Assembly: GCA_041166025.1 (NCBI GenBank)
Contig: JBEAMJ010000047.1
Span: 1 to 64,000 of the forward strand
DNA from: UBA7672 sp041166025
Lineage (GTDB): Bacteria; Pseudomonadota; Alphaproteobacteria; Caulobacterales; Hyphomonadaceae
DNA: 64,000 nt
Direction of reading: 5' to 3'
The position numbers and the translations under genes were made by a program. This document shows positions 15,959-25,335 of this stretch, piece after piece. How positions within the stretch are numbered: the first letter of the stretch is position 1; each line of letters starts with the position of its first letter. The notes under the pieces were generated by a model. That model was not told the DNA's origin, did not search any database, and saw only the letters and a list, made by a program, of their open reading frames with translations.

Positions 15959-16564
15959 ATGACCTCTCAACCCGCCGCCATCGCCTTCGAGGGAGACCGC
16001 AAGCTCGCAGAAGGCTCACTTGCTGACGTCGCCTCCGCCATGCGTCGCCGTTCTGGCAAGGCGACGCACGAGACCATCCTCGTCTTCGACCATGTCTCAG
16101 GGCAAAGCCTCCAGCTCGACCTGAGCGGCTCGGAAAAAGAGGTGCGTGCGCGCTTCGCGGAAGGACCACCCGCCGCCGTCACGAAGCCTGATGAAACAGG
16201 GCATCCCGCGCAGCGCGGTCCGGGTCGGCCCCGGCTGGGTGTCGTTGCGCGCGAGGTGACACTCCTCCCCCGCCACTGGGAGTGGCTCAATGCCCAACCT
16301 GGCGGCGCTTCGGTCGCCCTGCGCAAACTTGTCGAGGAAGCGCGCCGGACCCACAGCAAGAGCGGTGCGCAACGCGCGCGGCAGGAAGCGGCCTATCGCT
16401 TCATGTCTGCGATAGCGGGCGACTGGCAGAACTATGAGGAGGCAAATCGGGCGCTTTTCGCGGGTGACGCAGATCGTTTCCGTCGCTTGACGGATGCGTG
16501 GCCCGCGGATGTCCGCGACCACGCCCGGCGCCTCGCCTTCGACGTCGCCGTCCCGGACGCGTGA
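15959..16564 (+). CDS. DUF2239 family protein
   Basis: 201 residues, ATG at 15959 preceded by CAGGAG. The family layout is visible: an N-terminal beta-rich part (AIAFEGDRKLAEGSLADVA, then ILVFDHVSGQSLQLDLSGS), a Pro/Arg linker GRPRLGVVAREVTLLPRHWEWL (about 93-114, a hallmark of DUF2239), and a helical C-terminus AYRFMSAIAGDWQNYEEANRAL. No signal or membrane segment. Function is unknown. The GRPRLG-VTLLPRHWEWL stretch resembles antitoxin-like ribbon-helix-helix DNA-binding regions, which is only an impression. Confidence 0.88.
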   Translation: MTSQPAAIAFEGDRKLAEGSLADVASAMRRRSGKATHETILVFDHVSGQSLQLDLSGSEKEVRARFAEGPPAAVTKPDETGHPAQRGPGRPRLGVVAREVTLLPRHWEWLNAQPGGASVALRKLVEEARRTHSKSGAQRARQEAAYRFMSAIAGDWQNYEEANRALFAGDADRFRRLTDAWPADVRDHARRLAFDVAVPDA

Positions 16565-16648
16565 GGAACACGGGCGCCGCTGCGTCTCGGGTTCAGCTTG
16601 ACCAGCCATGACCAGACGGCGCAGCTTCCACCCACAGCGGAGGCGGAC

Positions 16649-17443
16649 ATGGCAAGACCCGGAACCGGACTCACGGCCCTCGTCACCGGCGCATCCGCAG
16701 GCATCGGCGTCGATCTTGCGGCGTGCTTCGCGCAGGAGGGCTACAACCTGATCCTCGCCGCGCGCACCGAATCCGCCCTGCGAGACGTCGCTGAACGCCT
16801 CGCCAAGGCGCACAATGTGAAGGTGACGCCCATCGCCTGCGATCTTGGCGCGCCCGGCGGCGGCGCCAGTCTCGCCGCCGAGATCGCGCAGCGCGGTCTC
16901 GAAGTCGACGTGCTGGTCAACAATGCCGGCTTCGGCGCCGCGGGCGCCTTTGTTGATGTCCCGGCCGAGCAGAATCTCGGCATGATCGATCTCAACGTCC
17001 GCGCACTGGTTGAACTCACCCGCATCTACTGGCCGGACATGCTGCGCAGGAAACGCGGTGGCGTCCTCAACGTCGCCTCGACCGCCGCCTTCCAGCCCGG
17101 CCCGCTGATGTCGATCTACTACGCCACGAAAGCCTTCGTGCTCTCCTTCAGCGAGGCGCTGTGGCAGGAGGCGCGCGGCACGGGCGTGCGCGTCAGCTGC
17201 CTCTGCCCCGGACCCACCGTTTCCAGCTTCCACGGCCGCGCCGGCACCGACAAGACACGCCTCTTCGGCTTTGCGAAGCCGATGCCATCGCTCCCCGTCG
17301 CGCAGATGGGCTATAACGGCTTCCGCACCAACAAGCGCGTCGTCGTCGCCGGCGGCATGAACAAGGCGCTCGTGGCCGCGACCCGTATCTCGCCGCGCGC
17401 CGTCCTGCTGCCGGTGGTGAAGCATCTGCAAGGCGCGAAGTGA
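16649..17443 (+). CDS. short-chain dehydrogenase/reductase (SDR)
   Basis: 264 residues from an ATG at 16649 with GGAGG five to six bases upstream. Classical SDR motifs: cofactor site TGASAGIG (13-20), NNAG (91-94), catalytic Ser144 and YYATK (Tyr157, Lys161). The cofactor-binding region AARTES favours NADP(H). The C-terminal part CLCPGPTVSSFHGRAGTDKT resembles the DltE/YqjQ subgroup of SDRs that carry a post-Tyr PGPT loop. Substrate unknown. It stands next to a palindromic repeat and the MDR gene on the same strand. Confidence 0.88.
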   Translation: MARPGTGLTALVTGASAGIGVDLAACFAQEGYNLILAARTESALRDVAERLAKAHNVKVTPIACDLGAPGGGASLAAEIAQRGLEVDVLVNNAGFGAAGAFVDVPAEQNLGMIDLNVRALVELTRIYWPDMLRRKRGGVLNVASTAAFQPGPLMSIYYATKAFVLSFSEALWQEARGTGVRVSCLCPGPTVSSFHGRAGTDKTRLFGFAKPMPSLPVAQMGYNGFRTNKRVVVAGGMNKALVAATRISPRAVLLPVVKHLQGAK

Positions 17444-17458
17444 GCGATCGTGCGCGGA

Positions 17459-17561
17459 GTCATTCTCGGGCTTGACCCGAAGACCTTTCTTTCCGACCAC
17501 CACCGCCACACTCTCCACTGAGCAGGATTCTCGGATCGCGCTTCGCTTGCCCGAGAATGAC
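17459..17561. repeat. REP-like palindromic element
   Basis: A perfect 13-base inverted repeat, GTCATTCTCGGGC (17459-17471) and GCCCGAGAATGAC (17549-17561), with about 77 bases between. The inner sequence CGGGCTTGACCCGAAGAC continues the usual pattern of the dispersed alphaproteobacterial palindromes built on GTCATTCxCGGGCTTGACCCG. It lies in the gap between SDR and MDR genes. Confidence 0.6.
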
Positions 17562-17635
17562 GACGATGCGGCTGGCTCCGCCTCACATCCGTGCTAGGGA
17601 TGCCCCCGCGCTTACATCAGCAGGGAGACCCCACA

Positions 17636-18763
17636 ATGCCACTCGAGAACATCCAGCTTCGCTCGCAGGTCTCGAAATCCGGCGAACTCAAGCTCTCCCT
17701 TGTGAAGCTCCCGCACCCCGATCCGGCCCCGGACGAAATCGTCGTCCGCGTCGAGGCGACACCGATCAACCCGTCCGATCTCGGCCTGCTCATCGGCCCC
17801 GCAGATGTCTCCACGCTGAAAGTCTCGGGCTCGAAGGAGCTGCCCGTCGTCACCGCGTCCGTGCCGGACCAGGCGCTGCGCATGGTCGCCGCCCGCCTCG
17901 ACCAGGATCTGCCCGTCGGCAATGAAGGCGCCGGCACAGTCGTTGCCGCCGGCTCGTCTCCCGAAGCGCAGGCGCTGATGGGCAAGCTCGTCGCTATTCT
18001 CGGCGGCGAGATGTACGCCACCTACCGGACCGTGAAGGCCAAGGCCGCGCTCCCCCTGCCCGCCGGCGCCACGGCCGCCGACGGCGCCTCCTGCTTCGTC
18101 AACCCGCTGACCGCGCTTGCGATGGTCAAGACGATGCAGATGGAAGGCCACACCGCGCTCGTTCACACGGCGGCCGCCTCTAATCTCGGCCAGATGCTCA
18201 ACAAGATCTGCCTCAAGGACGGCGTCGGCCTCGTCAACATCGTCCGCTCCGATGAGCAGACGAAGATCCTGAAGGACATCGGCGCGAAGCACATCGTCGA
18301 TTCCTCCAAGCCCACCTTCATGGAAGACCTGATCGGCGCCATCACGGCCACCGGCGCAACGCTCGGCTTCGACGCCATCGGCGGTGGCAAGCTCGCCGGC
18401 CAGATCCTCGCCGCGATGGAAATCTCGCTCAACTCCAGGCCCGGCGCCTACAGCCGCTATGGCTCATCCACGCACAAGCAGGTATACATCTACGGTCGCC
18501 TCAGTCTCGAACCGACCATCCTCACCGGCGCCTATGGCATGGCCTGGGGCGTCGGCGGCTTCCTGCTGACGCCTTTCCTGCAGAAGGTCGGCAATGAGGA
18601 AGCCGGCAAGCTGCGCGCCCGAGTCGCCGCCGAGCTGAAAACCACCTTCGCCAGCCACTACACGCGCACGATCTCGCTCCGCGACGCCCTCGATCCGGAA
18701 ACGATCCGCGCTTACAACCGCAAGGCGACAGGCGAGAAATTCCTGATCAACCCGAGCCTCTGA
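17636..18763 (+). CDS. zinc-independent MDR-family oxidoreductase (alcohol dehydrogenase-like, possible enoyl reductase)
   Basis: 375 residues, ATG at 17636 with AGGGAG upstream. The N-terminal GroES-like domain has VRVEATPINPSDLGLLIG (about 37-54), typical of MDR quinone/enoyl reductases lacking structural zinc. A Rossmann-like domain follows, starting near LVHTAAASNLGQMLNKI. There is no Cys/His zinc site. The long insert LRMVAARLDQDLPVGNEGAGT and the C-terminal HYTRTISLRDALDPETI are characteristic of a subfamily common in marine alphaproteobacteria. Reaction not known; a NAD(P)H-dependent reduction of an enone or enoyl substrate is the family expectation. Confidence 0.82.
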   Translation: MPLENIQLRSQVSKSGELKLSLVKLPHPDPAPDEIVVRVEATPINPSDLGLLIGPADVSTLKVSGSKELPVVTASVPDQALRMVAARLDQDLPVGNEGAGTVVAAGSSPEAQALMGKLVAILGGEMYATYRTVKAKAALPLPAGATAADGASCFVNPLTALAMVKTMQMEGHTALVHTAAASNLGQMLNKICLKDGVGLVNIVRSDEQTKILKDIGAKHIVDSSKPTFMEDLIGAITATGATLGFDAIGGGKLAGQILAAMEISLNSRPGAYSRYGSSTHKQVYIYGRLSLEPTILTGAYGMAWGVGGFLLTPFLQKVGNEEAGKLRARVAAELKTTFASHYTRTISLRDALDPETIRAYNRKATGEKFLINPSL

Positions 18764-18863
18764 GACAGCGCGCCTCCTTCCCCTGAAAGCGCGTCGTGCT
18801 AGACAGCCGCTGTCCCGCCAGCCGCCAAAAGAGCGGCGGCGGGCCAAAGGGGAGGAAGCTGAC

Positions 18864-20531
18864 GTGCTCACCAGAGACCAGGCGCTTGCGCAGCTGACCG
18901 CCCCCGGCCAGCCCTACGAGATCGTCGAGACGGAGGCCATCGGCCGCCGCATCCGCGCCTTCAGCAACGCCCCGCGCAACCTCCGCGAGCTCCTCCGCAA
19001 CACGCGAAGCGACAAAGCCTGCCTCAGCTATGAAGGCGAGACGCTCACTTTCGAGGAGACATGGCGGCACGCAGCCACCCTCGCGCACGCGCTGGTCGAT
19101 GAGTTCGGCGTGCAGAAAGGCGATCGCATTGCGATTGCAATGCGCAACTACCCCGAATGGATCATCGGTTACATGGCCGCCGCCGCCATTGGCGCCATGG
19201 CCGTCGCCGTGAACGCGCTGTGGACGGCCGACGAACTGGCCTATGGCCTCGCCCTGTCGACGCCGAAAGTCCTGATCGCCGATCAGGAGCGCATCGATCG
19301 GCTCGGAACGCCGCGCAACTTTGCGGTGATCGCCGTCCGACCCACCAAGCCGTTGCCCGCCGGCGCCCGTGCCTGGGCAGATATCGTCCGTGCGCCATTG
19401 CGCACCGAGATGCCGGACATCGACATCGCGCCGGACGACGATCTCCACATGCTGTTCACGTCCGGCTCCACCGGCAATCCCAAGGGCGCGGTCTCGACGC
19501 ACCGCAACGTGATCCATGCCCTGATGTCGTGGGAGCTCGACCTCATGGCCGCGTGGGAGACCGGCCTGCTCCCGCGACCGCCCGAGAATCCCCCTCAGTC
19601 AGTGATGCTGCTCGCCATACCGCTTTTTCACGTTACGGGGCTGTTGGCCTGCACGCTGGGCGGCTTCCGGTACCAGCGCCGCACCCTGATGATGTACAAG
19701 TGGGACGTCGAGAAGGGTGCCGACATCATCGAGCGTGAAGGCGTCACGCACATGACGGCGACGCCGGCCATCACCGGCGATCTGGTCGCCTACTCCCGCC
19801 GCACCGGCCGCACCTTCCCCACCCTGATCACCATCGGCGGCGGCGGCGCCGCCCGCGCCCCCGAACAGGTCCGCGCCATCGATGCCGTTTTTGAAAAGGC
19901 CTTCCCCGGCACGGGCTGGGGCATGACTGAGACCAATGCCATCGGCGTCGGCATCGCTGCGGGCGACTATCTCCGCAAGCCCGAAAGCTCCGGCCGCTGC
20001 TCAGCCGTGCTCGACATCCGCGTGGTCGATGAGAGCAACAAGTCGCTTCCCGCTGGCGAGCGCGGCGAGCTGCAGATCCGCGGCGCATCGATCATGCGCG
20101 GCTACTACCAGAACCCCAAGGCGAATGCCGAAAGCTTTGTCGACGGCGACTGGTTCCGTACCGGCGACGTCGCCATCATCGACGACGAGGGCTTCGTCTT
20201 CATCGTCGACCGCATCAAGGATCTGGTCATCCGCGGCGGCGAGAACATAGGCTGCGGCGCGGTGGAGTTCGCGCTTCAGGAACATCCTGCGGTGGAAGAA
20301 GCCTGCGTCTACGGCGTTCCCGACGAGCGGCTCGGCGAGGAGGTCGCCGCCACGCTCTACATCAGCAAGCCTGTCAGCGAAGCGGAACTCCGCGACTTCC
20401 TCTCCACGCGTTTGGCCAAGTTCCAGATCCCGCGCTACTTCCGCTTCGAGACAGACCCGCTTCCCCGTGGCGCCACGGGTAAGATCCTCAAGAAGGATCT
20501 ACGCGCACGGGCCGCGAAGGAGCTGGCCTAA
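18864..20531 (+). CDS. class I adenylate-forming acyl-CoA synthetase (AMP-binding)
   Basis: 555 residues, GTG start with GGGGAGGAAG upstream. The P-loop motif FTSGSTGNPKGAVSTHRN lies about 197-214. GWGMTETNAIGV is the A5 region, WFRTGDVAIID the A7 motif, and FIVDRIKDLVIRGGENIG the hinge. The C-terminal lysine is in LPRGATGKILKKDLR. These enzymes activate carboxylic acids to acyl-AMP and then acyl-CoA. The substrate is undetermined, but the neighbourhood (MDR reductase, no aromatic genes) suggests fatty or branched-chain acids. All catalytic motifs are intact. Confidence 0.9.
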   Translation: MLTRDQALAQLTAPGQPYEIVETEAIGRRIRAFSNAPRNLRELLRNTRSDKACLSYEGETLTFEETWRHAATLAHALVDEFGVQKGDRIAIAMRNYPEWIIGYMAAAAIGAMAVAVNALWTADELAYGLALSTPKVLIADQERIDRLGTPRNFAVIAVRPTKPLPAGARAWADIVRAPLRTEMPDIDIAPDDDLHMLFTSGSTGNPKGAVSTHRNVIHALMSWELDLMAAWETGLLPRPPENPPQSVMLLAIPLFHVTGLLACTLGGFRYQRRTLMMYKWDVEKGADIIEREGVTHMTATPAITGDLVAYSRRTGRTFPTLITIGGGGAARAPEQVRAIDAVFEKAFPGTGWGMTETNAIGVGIAAGDYLRKPESSGRCSAVLDIRVVDESNKSLPAGERGELQIRGASIMRGYYQNPKANAESFVDGDWFRTGDVAIIDDEGFVFIVDRIKDLVIRGGENIGCGAVEFALQEHPAVEEACVYGVPDERLGEEVAATLYISKPVSEAELRDFLSTRLAKFQIPRYFRFETDPLPRGATGKILKKDLRARAAKELA

Positions 20532-20639
20532 GCTGGGACCGTCGGGCCACAGGCTGGCTGTCGTTTCGAAGCAGCGATCAATCAGAAGCGCCCCGCCGCT
20601 TACGCGTCGCGGCGCCGGCTGCGGCCCAGCGATCCAATG

Positions 20640-22010
20640 TCAGACCGCACCCTCAGGCTTCTTCCCCGCCTTCTTCGCAGCCGACTTCGCCGCCCGAAAA
20701 GCCTTCGCCCAGCCATCCTTGTTCGCCTGCCGCCCGCGCGCCACGGCGAGCGCATCGCTTGGCACATCCTCCGTCACCACCGAGCCTGAGCCGACATAGC
20801 TGCCCCCTCCAATCGTGACTGGCGCTACAAGCGATGAGTTCGAGCCGACGAACGCGCCCTCGCCCACCACCGTGCGATACTTGAAAAAACCGTCGTAGTT
20901 GCAGAAGATCGTCCCCGCACCGATGTTGGCGCCCGCGCCAACTTCACCATCGCCGAGATAGGAGAGGTGGTTAGCCTTCGCGCCCTCCCCAACGCTTACA
21001 TTCTTCACCTCGACGAAGTTGCCTATGTGCGCGTCCTTGCCAATGACAGCGCCCGGTCGCAGCCGCGCATAAGGCCCCACGAGCGCGCCTGCGCCCACCG
21101 TCGCGCCCTCGAGGTGCGAGAACGCCCGGATCACCGCGCCGCTCTCCACGCTCACGCCGGTTGCGAAGACCACGTTCGGCTCGATCGTAACGCCCGCCGC
21201 GACCTTCGTATCGTGCGCGAAGAACACCGTCTCCGGCGCCGGCATGGTGACGCCCGCTGTCATCATCGCCTCCCGAACACCGACCTGGAACACCTGCTCC
21301 ACCTGAGCCAGCTCCGCCTGGCTGTTCACGCCTTGCACATCGCGCTCCTCGCACAGCGCCACGCCCGCCTTCAGCCCGCGCCCGCGCGCCAACCCAACCA
21401 GGTCGGTCAGGTAGTATTCGCCCTTCGCGTTGGCGTTCTTCACCTCCTTCAGCAGTTCGAACATCAGCTTCACCGGCACCGCCATCACGCCCGAATTTGC
21501 CAGCGGGATCTTCAGCTGAGCCTCGCTCGCATCGTTTGCTTCAACGATGGCTTCCAGCGATCCGTCCTTCGCCGTCACCAGCCGTCCATAACGGTTCGGC
21601 AGCTTTGCCTCGAAGCCGAGCACGCACACGCTCGCGCCTTTGCCCAGCTCTGCAAACGCCCGCTCGCCGGCCTCAAGCGGGATCAGGGGCGTATCGGCAT
21701 AGAGCACGATCGCATCGCCCTCGGCGCCGCTCAGCACGCCACGCGCCGCATCGACGGCGTTCGCCGTCCCGAGCTGCTCGCGCTGCACCACGACGTTCTC
21801 CGCCCCCACCAGTTTCGCCGCGGCTTCGCTGAGCACCGGCATGTCCGGCCCCACCACCACGACGGACCGCGCGCACCCCAACGCGCGCGCCAGCGCCACG
21901 CTCCAGGCCAGCATCGGCCGTCCGCCGATCTCGTGCAGCACTTTCGGGCGCGGCGACTTCATACGGGTGCCCTTGCCGGCCGCCAGGATGATTGCGAAAC
22001 GGTCGGCCAT
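20640..22010 (-). CDS. glmU: bifunctional UDP-N-acetylglucosamine diphosphorylase / glucosamine-1-phosphate N-acetyltransferase
   Basis: 456 residues, normal GlmU length. It acetylates glucosamine-1-P and then uridylylates it to UDP-GlcNAc, the precursor of peptidoglycan and LPS. The N-terminal pyrophosphorylase begins FAIILAAGKGTRMKSP. The C-terminal half is a left-handed beta-helix of hexapeptide repeats, with HLSYLGDGEVGAGANIGAGT (acetyltransferase site His and Tyr) and NYDGFFKYRTVVGEGAFVGS. Convergent with the acyl-CoA ligase gene upstream and divergent from gph. Confidence 0.96.
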   Translation of the reverse strand: MADRFAIILAAGKGTRMKSPRPKVLHEIGGRPMLAWSVALARALGCARSVVVVGPDMPVLSEAAAKLVGAENVVVQREQLGTANAVDAARGVLSGAEGDAIVLYADTPLIPLEAGERAFAELGKGASVCVLGFEAKLPNRYGRLVTAKDGSLEAIVEANDASEAQLKIPLANSGVMAVPVKLMFELLKEVKNANAKGEYYLTDLVGLARGRGLKAGVALCEERDVQGVNSQAELAQVEQVFQVGVREAMMTAGVTMPAPETVFFAHDTKVAAGVTIEPNVVFATGVSVESGAVIRAFSHLEGATVGAGALVGPYARLRPGAVIGKDAHIGNFVEVKNVSVGEGAKANHLSYLGDGEVGAGANIGAGTIFCNYDGFFKYRTVVGEGAFVGSNSSLVAPVTIGGGSYVGSGSVVTEDVPSDALAVARGRQANKDGWAKAFRAAKSAAKKAGKKPEGAV

Positions 22011-22063
22011 GGCCTGTCCCTCGGGTCGATTCCAGCTAGGTCCTGACTAGCACACAAGAACCC

Positions 22064-22774
22064 ATGACAAAGCTCCCCGCCTCCAGTCTGCGCGCGCCCG
22101 ACCTCAGCGGCTACACGATCGCCTTCGATCTCGATGGCACGCTGGTTGACACGTTGGCCGACCTTCAACGTGCTCTCAATCAGGTGCTTGCGGCGGAAGG
22201 CCTGCCCGCCGCCACGCAGGCCGAAGTGCGCGCCTACGTTGGGCAGGGCGCCCGCGCCCTCATCGTGCGCGCCTTCGCAGGTCACGGTCGCCACCCTGAC
22301 GAAACGGGGCTGGACCGGCTCACGGCGCGCTATACCGAGACCTATGCCGGCGACATCGCCGCGTTGTCACGCCCCTTCCCCGGCGTGCCGGAGGTGCTGG
22401 ACGCGCTCAAGGCCGCCGGGGCACGGCTCTGCATCTGCACCAACAAGCGCGGCTTCCTGTCGGTGAAACTGCTGGAGACACTTGGCCTTGCTCACCGCTT
22501 CGCCGCCATCGTCGGCGCCGACCAGGTCAGCAACTGCAAGCCCCACCCCGACCACTACGTCCACGCCATCCGCGCCGCAGGCGGCGATCCCGCGCGTTCG
22601 GCGATGGTCGGCGATTCGATCAATGACGTGATGTCGGCGAAGGCCGCCGGCGCGCCTGTCGCCGTCTACGCCCATGGCTATACGGAAACGGCGCCGGACC
22701 TGCTGGGGGCCGACGCCGTCTTCAAGCATTTCACTGATCTGCCGGACCTTCTGGTCCGTCTGCTGAAACCCTAG
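22064..22774 (+). CDS. gph: phosphoglycolate phosphatase-like HAD hydrolase
   Basis: 236 residues with a complete HAD subfamily IA core. Motif I is FDLDGTLVDT (21-30, nucleophile Asp22 and Asp24), motif II CTNKRGF with the Thr/Asn in the expected place (about 125-131), motif III Lys in SNCKPHPDHY, and motif IV MVGDSINDVMSAKAAG. CTNK plus NCKPxPD is the usual signature of Gph, which removes 2-phosphoglycolate formed in DNA repair. Divergent from glmU with a short shared promoter region; its stop overlaps the end of the convergent small gene by 4 bases. Confidence 0.9.
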   Translation: MTKLPASSLRAPDLSGYTIAFDLDGTLVDTLADLQRALNQVLAAEGLPAATQAEVRAYVGQGARALIVRAFAGHGRHPDETGLDRLTARYTETYAGDIAALSRPFPGVPEVLDALKAAGARLCICTNKRGFLSVKLLETLGLAHRFAAIVGADQVSNCKPHPDHYVHAIRAAGGDPARSAMVGDSINDVMSAKAAGAPVAVYAHGYTETAPDLLGADAVFKHFTDLPDLLVRLLKP

Positions 22775-23010
22775 CCGATGCCGCGGGCGAAACCTGCAGG
22801 CTTGCCGGGTTCAGGGCGCGCGCCTTTCTTGCGCGGCGGCATCCCGTTGACCATGTTGCTCCGCACGTCGGTGCGTGCAGATCGCATGGCGGGGACGAAG
22901 CCGGCATCGACGAGGTTGATCGAGACATCGAAGCCGCGATTGGCCCAATATTCCTCGATCTTCGCCTTCAGCTTGCGAGCGCCATCCTGGTCACAAAAGT
23001 CGCTATTCAT
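22771..23010 (-). CDS. conserved small protein, convergent with gph
   Basis: 79 residues, ATG start. The sequence NSDFCDQDGARKLKAKIEEYW, then DVSINLVDAGFVPAMRSARTDVRSNMVNGMPPR, has strong coding character and matches my memory of a small family in Caulobacterales and related groups, for which no function is assigned. A Lys-rich tail ends it. There is no membrane segment. The 4-base convergent overlap with gph supports it being a real gene. Confidence 0.75.
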   Translation of the reverse strand: MNSDFCDQDGARKLKAKIEEYWANRGFDVSINLVDAGFVPAMRSARTDVRSNMVNGMPPRKKGARPEPGKPAGFARGIG

Positions 23011-23347
23011 CTAGTTCGCTCCAGACACCTGATGGGGCGCTTCTGACGTAACAACGCCAACCGGCCCCGGTAGGTCCCTCAGTTCTCGCCTCCCGCTTTG
23101 CGGTGTGGGCGTGAAGTCAACCTAGGAATGCAGTTGAGGCGCCGCATGAAGCAGCTGAGGTATTTTGAAGATCAATTGTGGCAGAGGCCCCGGCCTTGGC
23201 GCCGTTTGATGAACATTTGTTGCCAACCGGGCCTGTCCCCGCCTGCCCTAGGCGCCGTGATTTGCCGGCTGAAGCCCGCCAACTTGACGGCAACTCGCCC
23301 CTGCGCCTAAACACCCATCCCTTCTGGGGCCCGAAATCAGGGCATCC
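23011..23347. other. 337-base intergenic stretch without a supportable gene
   Basis: The stretch separates the small minus-strand gene from tRNA-Val. It probably holds the promoter of the small gene at its left end and of the tRNA at its right end. Open frames inside (for example around 23098-23310) show no protein-like composition. I see no repeat, terminator or RNA motif in it. Confidence 0.6.
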
Positions 23348-23422
23348 GGGCGCGTAGCTCAGCGGGAGAGCACTCCCTTCACACGGGAGGGGTCACAGGT
23401 TCAATCCCTGTCGCGCCCACCA
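23348..23422 (+). tRNA. tRNA-Val (anticodon CAC)
   Basis: A 75-base cloverleaf, GGGCGCG paired with CGCGCCC, A, CCA. The anticodon arm is CTCCC-TTCACAC-GGGAG with anticodon CAC (reads GTG). T loop GTTCAATCC. CCA is encoded. Confidence 0.95.
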
Positions 23423-23575
23423 TCCGCCTCCCGGATATCCTCGCTGTCCGTGATGTGATGTGCCATCGCGACCTGATGCGGGGTTTCCCGTGGACAGGCG
23501 TCTTACCTTTTGGGAAGGCTTCGCTCCAAGCGGGTTGCAAACCAGAAATCCCGCATCACCGGGAGGGAATCGGCA

Positions 23576-25090
23576 ATGGCGTTTCTGTCGCCAGGCAAGA
23601 TCACGACTATGGAGGGGGCCCGGAAGCACCGGAATTACGCCCTCGCAATCCTGTTCATCGTATACATCTTCAATTTCATCGACCGGCAGATCGTCAACAT
23701 CCTGCAGGAAGACATCAAGGCCGACCTCAAGCTCCTCGACTGGCAGCTCGGCACGATGACCGGCCTGGCTTTCGCAGTCGTCTACTGCACTTTCGGGATC
23801 CCCGTAGCCCGCATCGCCGACTCGACTAGCCGCAAGGGCGTGGTCGTCGTCTCGCTGGCGGTCTGGAGCGGCTTCACGGCCCTCTGCGGCCTTGCGACCA
23901 ACTACATCACCCTGCTGCTCGCCCGCATGGGCGTCGGCCTCGGCGAAGCCGGCGGCAGCCCACCCGCCCACGCCATGATCTCCGACCTCTACGAGAAGGA
24001 GAAGCGCGGTCGCGCCCTCGCCGTCTACTCGGCCGGTCTCTACGCCGGCACGCTCCTCGGCTACTATCTCGGCGGCTGGCTGTCGGACACCTTCACCTGG
24101 CGCGAAGCCTTCTTCTTCGTCGGCATACCCGGCGTCCTGTTCGCGATCGTCACCTGGACGACGATGAAGGAACCCGTTCGCGGCCTTTCTGGTATCAAGC
24201 CGAGCAGTGAGAAGATTTCCTTTGCCGAGTCATTCAAGCGTCTCTGGGCGCTCAAGTCCTTTCGCTACTACTCGCTGGCGACAGGCGCTGGCACTTTCGT
24301 TACCTACGGCCTCGGCAACTGGATGCCGTCATTCCTGCCACGCACCTTTGGCACGCTGAACGCAGAGACCGGAAAATATGTCGGCCAGTGGGGCATGCCA
24401 GACTTCCAGGCGATGGTCGGCTTCTGCCAGGCTGGCGCCGCCGACTGCGCCACGATGAGCTCGACCGAGATCGGCATCATGTACGGCACCATCTCCGGCG
24501 TCGGCGGTATGATCGGGACGATCTGGGGCGGCTACCTCGCCGACCAGATGGGCGCGAAGGACCGCCGCTGGTTCCTCTGGGTGCCCATGTGGGGCAAGCT
24601 GATCGGCGCGCCTCTGTTCGTCGCCGCGCTGCTGGCGCCAACGCCCGAATTGTCGCTCATCCTCTACTTCCCGGCGATCACGCTGGCCGCGATGTATCTC
24701 GGGCCATCGCTGGCGATCACGCACCATCTCGTGCCCGCCTCGATGCGCGCCATGTCCTCCGCCGTGCTGTTCTTCATCCTGAACATTCTCGGCCTCGGCA
24801 CTGGCCCCACTATCGTCGGCGTGGTCAGCGACTGGCTCGCCCACACCAGCACATTCGTCAGTCAGTCGCTCCCCTGGATCGGCGCGACTGAAGCGCTCGT
24901 CGACCAGTACTCGCTGAAATGGGCGATGATCTTCGCGGTGATCGCCATGTTCCCGCTGACCATCCTCTGGCACTGGGGCGCCCAGACACTTCCCAAAGGC
25001 GCCCTCGACGACGACGGCAACGCTGTCGCCGAAGCGCTGACAGAAGGTGATCCCAAGGGAAAAACACAGGCGACAGGACCGAAGACCTGA
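23576..25090 (+). CDS. MFS transporter, spinster-like family
   Basis: 504 residues, ATG at 23576 preceded by GGGAGGG. About twelve hydrophobic segments are visible, from YALAILFIVYIFNFIDRQIVNIL (the start of TM1 with the conserved DRQ) onward. LGEAGGSPPAHAMISDLY and EKRGRALAVYSAGLYAGTLLGYYLGGWL match the SpnS/spinster-type MFS A and B motifs. This subfamily transports sugars, lipids or aromatic acids. Its position 0.4 kb before the sugar locus, on the opposite strand, leaves open a link to that locus. Substrate unknown. Confidence 0.88.
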   Translation: MAFLSPGKITTMEGARKHRNYALAILFIVYIFNFIDRQIVNILQEDIKADLKLLDWQLGTMTGLAFAVVYCTFGIPVARIADSTSRKGVVVVSLAVWSGFTALCGLATNYITLLLARMGVGLGEAGGSPPAHAMISDLYEKEKRGRALAVYSAGLYAGTLLGYYLGGWLSDTFTWREAFFFVGIPGVLFAIVTWTTMKEPVRGLSGIKPSSEKISFAESFKRLWALKSFRYYSLATGAGTFVTYGLGNWMPSFLPRTFGTLNAETGKYVGQWGMPDFQAMVGFCQAGAADCATMSSTEIGIMYGTISGVGGMIGTIWGGYLADQMGAKDRRWFLWVPMWGKLIGAPLFVAALLAPTPELSLILYFPAITLAAMYLGPSLAITHHLVPASMRAMSSAVLFFILNILGLGTGPTIVGVVSDWLAHTSTFVSQSLPWIGATEALVDQYSLKWAMIFAVIAMFPLTILWHWGAQTLPKGALDDDGNAVAEALTEGDPKGKTQATGPKT

Positions 25091-25107
25091 AGCCCCGGTG
25101 AAACGTA

Positions 25108-25135
25108 TCCCCCCGTCTGCGAGTCAGTCGGGGGA
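25108..25135 (+). terminator. hairpin after the MFS gene
   Basis: TCCCCCCG (25108-25115) and CGGGGGA (25129-25135) pair around a 13-base loop, 17 bases past the transporter stop. No clear T-run follows, so termination is plausible but not proven. Confidence 0.4.
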
Positions 25136-25335
25136 GACGCCGATTGTTCAGCGCTAAGGGATTGGACCAGTTCCTGGCATCGACGCGTCATGCCGTGGCC
25201 GGACCCTGCGAATAGACCGCCAGGCATCCGCCCACGCGTCGATGCGACCGCCGTGCATGGGGGCCCTGCGCGCGCCGCGCATCTGCGTGACGCGCCAACA
25301 GCCACAACACCCCATCATTGCAACTCTCGCGGAGC

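Noticed and set aside
16097..17518. Minus-strand frame of about 473 codons opposite the DUF2239 and SDR genes
   Set aside because: Spans two genuine genes on the other strand; no motif and compositional shadow.
23098..23310. Possible 70-codon gene in the intergenic gap
   Set aside because: No ribosome site, no recognisable motif and poor codon bias; likely chance.
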